A stretch of DNA of 64,000 bases, taken from NCBI GenBank assembly GCA_037178975.1, contig JASJZH010000003.1:3720001-3784000 (forward strand), in the 5' to 3' direction. Below, piece after piece: positions 57,185-64,000 of this stretch (positions within the stretch are counted from its first letter, which is position 1; each line of letters begins with the position of its first letter). Below the pieces are notes generated by a model, which was not told the DNA's origin, ran no database searches, and saw only the letters and a list, made by a program, of their open reading frames with translations. A program made the translations under genes and the position numbers. Origin of the DNA: Oscheius tipulae. Taxonomy: Eukaryota; Nematoda; Chromadorea; Rhabditida; Rhabditidae.

Positions 57185-58328
57185 CTAAACCCTTTCCACG
57201 TTCGTCGTCGTTAGGAATGGCTCGGACATCTTGTTTTCCGCCTCCTTGCTCGTCCTTTTCACTGCCTCGTACTTGTCTAGAAGCTGTTCCTGCTCTATAT
57301 CCGACGTGATTTGAATGTCGTGGCTGGCCTCGATATTCGCTACTTGCTCGTTCTCGGGATATCGGTCAAACATAAGGTTCTGCGAAGGTCTGAAGATGTA
57401 GGAGGCGGCCAGAGACAGAGCGAGCATCTCCAGACACCAGAGAGAGTTGAAGTAGTAATGGCCCGCGGCTGATGGCGAGAAGAGATCATCCCCCGGTATG
57501 ATCTCATACCCGGCCAACAGATCAATGCCAATCTTCTGAAAACTGGCGAGTGTTTGGGCAAAGTCAGTGAAACGAAAAAGGGTGCTGTATTTGTAGGGTT
57601 CCAGTCTTTCTTTCCCAAGGTCGATGAGCACGTAGACCATGTAGAAGCCAATCCACATGGAGATAAGCCCGATAACGTGAGAGATGTGGAAGAAGAGATG
57701 TTGTCTATTGCCCAACTCGTAGTAGACACAGATCTCCATGATTTGAAGGACGATTCGGATAACCACTGACTGGAGGATGAGACCTTCGCAAACACGGAAA
57801 GCAGTCATAGTTGGAGGCTGAACTAGCGGTTATATGAGTTCTTATTAAAAACTTACGTAACTGGGTAGACAAGTACAGCAGCACCAATAAGGTTTGACAG
57901 CCAATTTGATCCGTTTTGAGCAGTTGTTCATATATCTTCGGAGAGCCTGTCGGCTGCCAAACATCGAATGCATCAATGAGATGTTGATTTGGAGGACAAC
58001 CATGTAGTAGCACATGGTAGATCCATAAAGGAAGGCTGCTGACCGAGGCATGATCATCCCCAGGAGTGAAGTTCCACATGTTACTAAAGGAGTACTTATG
58101 ACGAAATACATGTTGCTCCGAAGATTCTCATTGGACGTGTAGACGATGACGTAACTGTATTGGATGAGAGACAGAATGAGCACGAGGACCGAGGCGACAG
58201 TGGCCGCTGTGAAGAGACCGAAGTGTGCTCCGTCAATCTCTGAAGAAAAAAAGTTGCTTGGAGTGTGATCTCAAACTGTTCCAGAGCTCCGTCGCTGTCG
58301 GTACTCCGCCAGTATGGTTACCCGACAT
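57185..58328 (-). CDS. Organic solute transporter alpha (SLC51A/TMEM184)-like membrane protein
   Basis: The family moves bile-acid or steroid-like solutes or acts in membrane trafficking. A short first exon, MSGNHTGGVPTATELWN, joins after a 40-nt intron to KIDGAHFGLFTAATVASVLV. Then LILSLIQYSYVIVYTSNENL, VTCGTSLLGMIMPRSAAFLY (matching the family's FVPRA block) and YYMVVLQINISLMHSMFG follow. The Cys-rich loop KPYWCCCTCLP corresponds to the conserved LPPCCCCC stretch of OST-alpha. Further helices (VVIRIVLQIMEICVYYELGN, FFHISHVIGLISMWIGFYMV, WCLEMLALSLAASYIF) and a cytosolic tail end TTTNVERV. About seven helices are predicted. I infer OST-alpha-like rather than TMEM184. Confidence 0.82.
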
Positions 58329-58797
58329 TCTGTTGAAGAAGTCAATGAAGATTTGCATCACATACGACTAGGCTGGTAGCAGACGCAACTGATTTCTATT
58401 GGGGTACAATAAAGCATAGCTCCAAGTTTTGTTGTTTTGAAAGGAAAGAACTTTATCACTGGAAAACTAGTCAATAGGAAATATTAGTAACAATTTTGGC
58501 TGATGGCCCGTTGGGCTCGTGACGGGTAGAGGCTGTTCTAGTCGAGCTACCCTGTTAGGAGCAGCATTCTACCATAGACGCTAGCCAACTGATTCGATTT
58601 GACTTGACTTGCAAACAATTAATGTTCACACAAAGTAGTGCACTAATGGCTTCGGACACACAGACACACACAGAGACTTTTGGGCATTTAAAACTAGATC
58701 AAGACGTCGAATAATAGAGACTTCAAGACTCGTGTAGACTACTCGAAAGACTCTGTCTTCTTTGCCGAAAACAAATAGCACAATGACTTTACTTGAA

Positions 58798-59816
58798 TCA
58801 GAGTTTCTTCGAGACGAGAAGGAAGATATCGTCGTGAGTGATGAACTTGTAACCCTGTTGCTCTTCTATGGCCATTCCATGCATCTGAATCACTGCTCGC
58901 TGAAGAAGAGCTTAACTACATACCTTCAATGCATCCACGATATGGTGTTTGCACAACTTATGACTATGAAATCGTTTTCCTCCAAAAGTATAGTCTGAAA
59001 AGCAAGTGAGTTGTAAGAAAACAGACTAGTCTCACTAGTCTCTCCCATGACCCCTCCCTGAACCAGATAACCACCGTCTTCAATCAAGGAAGTCGCACTC
59101 TGGATGGCTCTGTAGTATCCTTCGAGTGTCTCACATGAGTACTCCATACAGAAGACAGTTGCCACCACCTGAATGTCTCCAGGTTAACGTCAATAACTGA
59201 GGTACCTGGAACTTGTCGGGCATGTGTTCTTTCGCGTCCTTCTTCCAACAGACACTCTTTATAACCGGGCTCTCTTGTACATTGACCTCGAAGACAGCTC
59301 TCATTTTCTGTCTAGCCTTTTCCTGCATTTCTTCCGGCGACTCTCTGCTAGCCTCGATATTGGCTATCCAGTTGCAGACGGCAGTCCAGTTGAAAGACGG
59401 TCTGAATCACTATCTGTTCGACTGTTTTGACCACTACTCACTTCTTTTCGATCCAATTGATCAGTGTCTCTCGATTGGCTGGAGCGTAATCCGATGTGTA
59501 GATGACCTCTGCTCGATTTCTCAGAGCAATAGGAAGATATACGGTTGGGCCTGAAGAAATAACCATTCATCTACGAGCTTTTATACTCACCCGCTCCCAA
59601 ATCGAGCACGGTTCGAATCTTCTCGGGTAAACGGTACAGAATTCCGGGAAGAAAGAAGAGCACAATGTTCATAGCTGTGTCTTCAGCCGCAGACTTGTAG
59701 AACGATTCGAGATATTCTGTCGGATCAAACTGAAACGGGTAAATTCGAGAAGTTTGACAGACCACGGTCTGAAATACACTGTTATCTTGCTTATTATGCT
59801 GCAAAAACCGCTCCAT
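58798..59816 (-). CDS. SAM-dependent methyltransferase of the NNMT/PNMT/TEMT family
   Basis: The enzyme methylates small amines such as nicotinamide; C. elegans homologues are ANMT proteins. The start MERFLQHNKQDNSVFQTVVC is followed by FDPTEYLESFYKSAAEDTAM, the family's Tyr-rich start. Then come KIRTVLDLGAGPTVYLPIAL (SAM motif I, split by an intron), NRAEVIYTSDYAPANRETLI (motif II, acidic), EEMQEKARQKMRAVFEVNVQ, FCMEYSCETLEGYYRAIQSA and TSLIEDGGYLVQGGVMGET. The last coding piece, ALK-RAVIQMHGMAIEEQQG ending FLLVSKKL, is reached only if a 24-nt intron (58900-58923) is removed; unspliced, the frame stops at a TAA. The exon for FSDYTFGGKRFHSHKLCK precedes it. Confidence 0.85.
58900..58923 (-). 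other. 24-nt intron in the methyltransferase gene
   Basis: The minus-strand sequence starts GTATGTAG and ends CTTCAG, a full donor/acceptor pair with a CT-rich run. Removing it joins ALK to RAVIQM in frame. Leaving it in introduces TAA at once. This is close to the shortest animal introns known. Confidence 0.65.
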
Positions 59817-60106
59817 AGTGTTTTGTAAATTAGTCCTACAGCTGTCAATTTTATCCTTTCAATTTTTGTTGCATTATAACCTTTGTTTGAATTCCCGCGC
59901 TTTATTGGTCGTCACAATCCTACCGTACACCCGTCAAAATGTCCGCAGTCAAAGCTGGTTCTTCCGTTGTCTGGCTGCTCCTTACGCGTCTTGTTCTAGA
60001 CGCTTGTTCTTCACGAATAAACCTTTATAAGCACATTTCAAAGTGTTCCTCTTCTTTCTGACCTGCAGACAAAACAATCTTCTTTGCTTCAATCGTTCAG
60101 ATCATC

Positions 60107-60776
60107 ATGGCAACTCCTTACTCTGACGACGGATGGGGATCTTCGCCTCCAAAACCTTACGTTCAGCGCGAATTCGGGGGCAATGACTACAAGAACTCCA
60201 ACTCCAGCAATTATTCGCACTCCGCATCTTCTTCAAACGTACAGTCTCGTAAGTCTTCCTGGTCTTTTCATTCAAGTTATGTTTTGCAGCTTTATCTGCC
60301 CAAAACCATAACGTCAAAGTTGTCGCAAAGACAAAGGTCATTACGAATCTACTTGAAACTAGGGCTTCGTTGACTAATGGATACGGACACACTCAGTCGA
60401 ATGGAGGAACCTATATCTCTGGCAACAATTTAGACGAACTGCCAGTCAAAGACCCGATTGATCCGTACGGATATGCTCCAAACAGTTACAACAACGGCTC
60501 TGGTGATTATGCTCATGCTATACCAAGTAAGATCTTTCACTTCTATCTAACTGTTTTAGCTCCCAATATTACCAACGGCTTCAATGGATTGCAACAATAT
60601 CTCGAAGAACTGTCTCAACTGACTGCTCAAAAATGTCCGATGGAGGATCAGGCTCGCTTCTTGAAGGATATTCTTTTTGTGGTTCAGACTTCTGCTCAAG
60701 TAAGCCTACTCGTATTCCGTTCTCAACTACATTTTAGAACCTCGTCAAGATTTATCATACCTACCATTGTAACTAG
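60107..60776 (+). CDS. Small Ser/Asn/Tyr-rich orphan protein
   Basis: About 180 aa over four exons. It begins MATPYSDDGWGSSPPKPYVQ, then SNSSNYSHSASSSNVQS and KVVAKTKVITNLLETRASLT. A Tyr/Asn/Gly-rich middle follows (DPIDPYGYAPNSYNNGSGDY), then a helical end PNITNGFNGLQQYLEELSQL and ARFLKDILFVVQTSAQNLVK, finishing with IYHTYHCN. The start follows a TTCAG acceptor, so trans-splicing is likely. There is no signal peptide or transmembrane segment. I recognise no family; a low-complexity RNA- or actin-related adaptor would be a guess. The exon joins after TSAQ with GTAAGC and TTTTAG. Confidence 0.55.
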
Positions 60777-61578
60777 ATATCTTCCTCCCACGTTTTATTT
60801 TGTAAATTTAGTTTTTAGCACATTTGTCACGGATTTTATTACCGCCTTGAATGAATCAATCGAAAAGTCTTGATTTTGGTTTCACTACTATCACTGGTAA
60901 CATCCATTACTCTTACTGGGAACATGCCTGAGACACTTGTTGAAAGCATCTCTGTTAGCCTTTTCGAAATTCAACCAGCTGACTCGACTCACTTTGTCAT
61001 GATGTTGAGATGCAGAACATTCTTCCAGTTTTTCCTCCTCTTCTTTTTTCGGTTCCTCAGCTGCCGTTGCGTTTGTCATAGCTTCTGGATGAACTTGGGG
61101 CTAGCAATAGGGAGAATGTGAAGCGTAGTTGTACAATTTCGTTGGGGAAGACTGGATTCGCGAAGGGGGCTAGACGGAGGATCTATTGATTATCCGGAGC
61201 AACCGGCAAGAGCACGGCTGTTACACTTTTTTGTCCTCTTCAGTGCTTTCCCGTGTGGACAAATACTATGTTTCATATGTAGAACTAACTGCTTTTATTG
61301 TGGTCTTTCTCAGAGAGATCTGATCCAGATTCCTTCACTCACTAATCCAGAAACCCAATCCAACAGTTTCCTCTTTCATTTTTTCCCTTCCGAACATTGT
61401 TACAGCGTGGGTCACTCGACGGAAAATTCGACCTCCTCCCCATAAACGCCCTCTCACGTACGACCTCTCGCGTATTTCTTTTGTCTCGTTTACTCGAATG
61501 ACCTTATCTTTCTCTCCTCTCCTTTTGTTTAAAAACATTCACAATTTCAGATAGCTTCATGTAGTAGAAGAAGCGAAA
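60777..61578. other. Spacer with a possible small minus-strand ORF
   Basis: 802 bp. On the minus strand a frame at 61079 gives MTNATAAEEPKKEEEEKLEE, which could splice (donor GTGAGTCG) to RCFQQVSQACSQ, a protein of about 41 aa. It is too short and low in complexity to call. The remainder holds the FLII leader; an ACAATTTCAG acceptor lies near 61540. Confidence 0.35.
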
Positions 61579-64000
61579 ATGTCGACGGGTGTTCTACAAT
61601 TTGTCCGAGGAATCGACTTCTCGCGAAATGATTTCTCCGTGAGTTGGTCTTTTTGTGTCAACAAACTGAAAATAAAAATCCATATTTCTAAAGTTACAAT
61701 TTTAAATTATGCATTATAGGGCGATCTCTTTCCACACGAGGTTGAGCAGATGACGCAGATGACATGGCTCAAGCTGAATCGAGCGAAATTGGACAAAGTC
61801 AGTCACATTTCCGTCAAAAGAACACGAATTGCAGGTTCCCGACGAGCTGTCCCGCTGTGAAAATCTGGAACACCTTCAAATGTCTCGCAATAACCTCGTC
61901 AACGTCCACGGAGAATTGTCTGATCTCCCGCGGCTCCGATCCGTCATAGTCAGACATAATAATGTGAGTGCTTTTCGCCATACATTCTGAGCAGATTTTT
62001 AGGTAAAAACGGCCGGAATTCCTACGGATATCTTTCGGATGAAGGATCTCACAATCATTGACTTTTCGCATAATCAATTGAGGGAAGTTCCGCCCAATCT
62101 GGAGTATGCTAAAGGAGCGATAGTGCTCAATATCAGTCACAACAATATTGAATCCATTCCCAACCAGGTAAGTCCCTAATTTCTATTATGACTGTCTTGA
62201 GTTCTAGGTGTTCTCCAATTTGATCGACCTGCTCCATCTGGATCTATCGAACAACAAACTGGACATGCTCCCACCTCAAATACGACGTCTCACTATGTTA
62301 CAAACGCTCAAACTGTCTAATAATCCCCTCGTTCATTTTCAATTGAAACAGCTACCGAGGTAACAGCCGTTTTAAAAAAAAATACATTGTGTTGTCAGTA
62401 TGAACTCATTACGGGTCTTGCACATGCGCAACACGAATAGGACTTTGGAGAACATTCCTCCTACGCTGGACGATTTGGAGAATCTTTCGGTTTGAATAAT
62501 CTCTTTTTCCCCCAACACTTTTTTTTAGGACGTCGACTTTGCTGAAAACAATCTTCTTTCTGTCCCAGATGCCCTTTTCAAACTGAAAAAGTTGCGTAAA
62601 TTGGATCTGAGCGGGAACAAACTTCCTAGTTTGACGATACCCGAAGCGACTTGGGAGGGACTCGAGACTCTGAACATTTCCTGTAATCAGCTGACGGCTC
62701 TGCCAGACGGAATTACTCGCTGTTTGCAGCTAAAAAAGCTCTATGCCAGTGAGAACAAACTCACTTTTTCAGGTATTTATTATTATCTGCTAGCAAAATC
62801 TAACTGTTTAGGTATTCCTAGCGGAATTGGCAAACTGGTTCAGTTGACTGTCCTTCACTTGTCAAGAAACAAGCTGGAGCTGGTTCCAGAAGGCATTTCT
62901 CGCTGTGTCAAGCTGCAACGACTGAAACTCAATCACAATGTTCTAATCACCCTACCTGACGGTATTCATCTACTCCCGGATCTCAAAGAGCTCGACTTAC
63001 AAGAGTATGTTCCAGCCGTTTTACTTGACTCGTATACTGATAAGGAAAAAGCTCACTCAAAAGAATAAGGTCTTTCCCATCGCCACATGTTCGAATGTTT
63101 GCCAAGACGCTCAGTCATGAGTGCGACAAGGTTTCATATGCGAAATGCTCGTCATCAAACGATAGGCTTTCCAACATTTTCACAAAATGTCGATTGATAC
63201 TGACTGCTGCAAACGAGATCGTGAGCGCTGCAAATTGGCTACATTGTACACCTACAAATAGTAACCAATCGGCCTGTTTTTCAGCAATGATGGTCTGGTC
63301 ATGCCACCGAAACCGAACGAGGCTCGAAAGAAGTTAGCTTTTTACAATATCGACTTCTCGTTGGAACATCAGGTAGGCCATTTTTTTATTTATTTAAACG
63401 ACTCATTCTTTTCGATGGCGACTTTCGAAAAGTCTCACTTTCTCTCAGCCATAAAAACGTATGATTACAGCGCAACCTGGCTGGTCAATCGCGGTGTTCG
63501 TCCATTTCTTCGGTTCAAAGTGGCAGTAAGGATCCTGTGGCTCGAAGGAAAGAATTCATCCGACGACGGAAACAGGCTGCCGACCAACAAGACGCCAGCA
63601 AAGTCATCCAGGTTTGATCTATTTGATTCCTTTCATGAACAAATTGTAGGGTATGACAAAGATCGCGGGTGCAGGAGCGACTCTCCAGGCTGAACGAGAA
63701 GAAGAAGAGAAAATCGCTGCAAGATCGGCAGTCAATTGGAAGGCGAATATCGACAAGCAAAGACGGAAGCTCGATTACAGCGAGATTTTTGACGAAGAAG
63801 TTGGACATAATGAGGTTTGTTCTTCTTTTATCGGGCTGACAAACAATTCAGGGTCTCTGGGTATGGGAGATTGAGAACTTCTACCCGTCTCTCCTCGAAG
63901 ATGCCTTTTATGGTCAGTTCTACGACGCCGATTGCTACCTCGTGTTGAGAACGACAAAAGAATTGTCAGGCTCGCTCAAACACGAAATCTATTACTGGAT
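61579..64000 (+). CDS. fli-1: Flightless-1 (LRR plus gelsolin), 3' partial
   Basis: FLII binds actin and is a nuclear receptor coactivator. The start [20 protein letters not shown] is followed by a long LRR array: [99 protein letters not shown]-like, [20 protein letters not shown] and [19 protein letters not shown]. After an intron of about 285 nt come [20 protein letters not shown], the linker [20 protein letters not shown], and the first gelsolin-like repeat with [37 protein letters not shown]. About 16 LRRs are expected in the family and the order of blocks matches. The rest of the gelsolin part lies beyond the window. Confidence 0.92.

Noticed and set aside
60891-61079. Small minus-strand Glu/Lys-rich frame
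   Set aside because: Short, low-complexity, and the splice join yields only about 41 residues; not enough to call a gene.

Overview
The window is compact animal (metazoan) nuclear DNA, most probably from a nematode. Genes are broken by many short GT-AG introns, mostly about 35-50 nt with some of 24-28 nt, and their acceptors end in TTTCAG or TTTAG. Several start codons sit directly behind a splice-acceptor-like sequence, as expected for spliced-leader trans-splicing. The PP2C gene resembles nematode ppm-2, and nematode-type families such as PNMT/NNMT methyltransferases and F-box-like orphans are present. The species cannot be named from the sequence. There are no CRISPR arrays, IS elements or prokaryotic operons. 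Family names are read from conserved motifs by eye; no search was run.

Layout, 1-12.3 kb: MITD1 (5' end cut off), PSME3/PA28-gamma and the lipid kinase PI4KA lie head to tail with gaps of 129 and 175 bp, like a nematode operon. A decayed phospholipid scramblase gene sits antisense in a PSME3 intron. A secreted cysteine-rich gene follows on the minus strand, with a tRNA-Gln(CTG) gene inside one of its introns. 13.8-20.4 kb: PP2C phosphatase, Integrator endonuclease INTS11 with an LRAT-domain gene 148 bp behind it, an unknown exon, and EIF1AD. 20.4-25.9 kb: polarity scaffold PAR-3 on the minus strand, with a decayed BAR-like coding fragment antisense in an intron. 26.5-32.2 kb: an FG/Gln-rich protein, a broken carboxylesterase copy, a Ser/Thr/Pro-rich protein with a recurring TA motif, a frameshifted casein-kinase-1-like pseudogene and the 3' end of an RTE-type LINE.

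32.2-36.2 kb is gene-poor and carries a dispersed inverted repeat. 36.2-44.5 kb appears to be one long gene for a basic, Ala/Gly-rich and polyQ nuclear protein with an AUTS2-family motif. 44.8-50.5 kb holds two four-helix membrane proteins and an intact type-B carboxylesterase. 50.5-53.9 kb is mostly empty. 53.97-64 kb holds a DNAJB6-like chaperone, then three minus-strand genes (F-box-like orphan, OST-alpha-type transporter, NNMT/PNMT methyltransferase), a Ser/Asn/Tyr-rich orphan, and the 5' part of flightless-1, which runs off the window.

The genes are mostly unrelated housekeeping or signalling functions. The more unusual content is nested: genes and gene remnants inside introns of other genes, extremely short introns, and paired intact and decayed copies of the same family.
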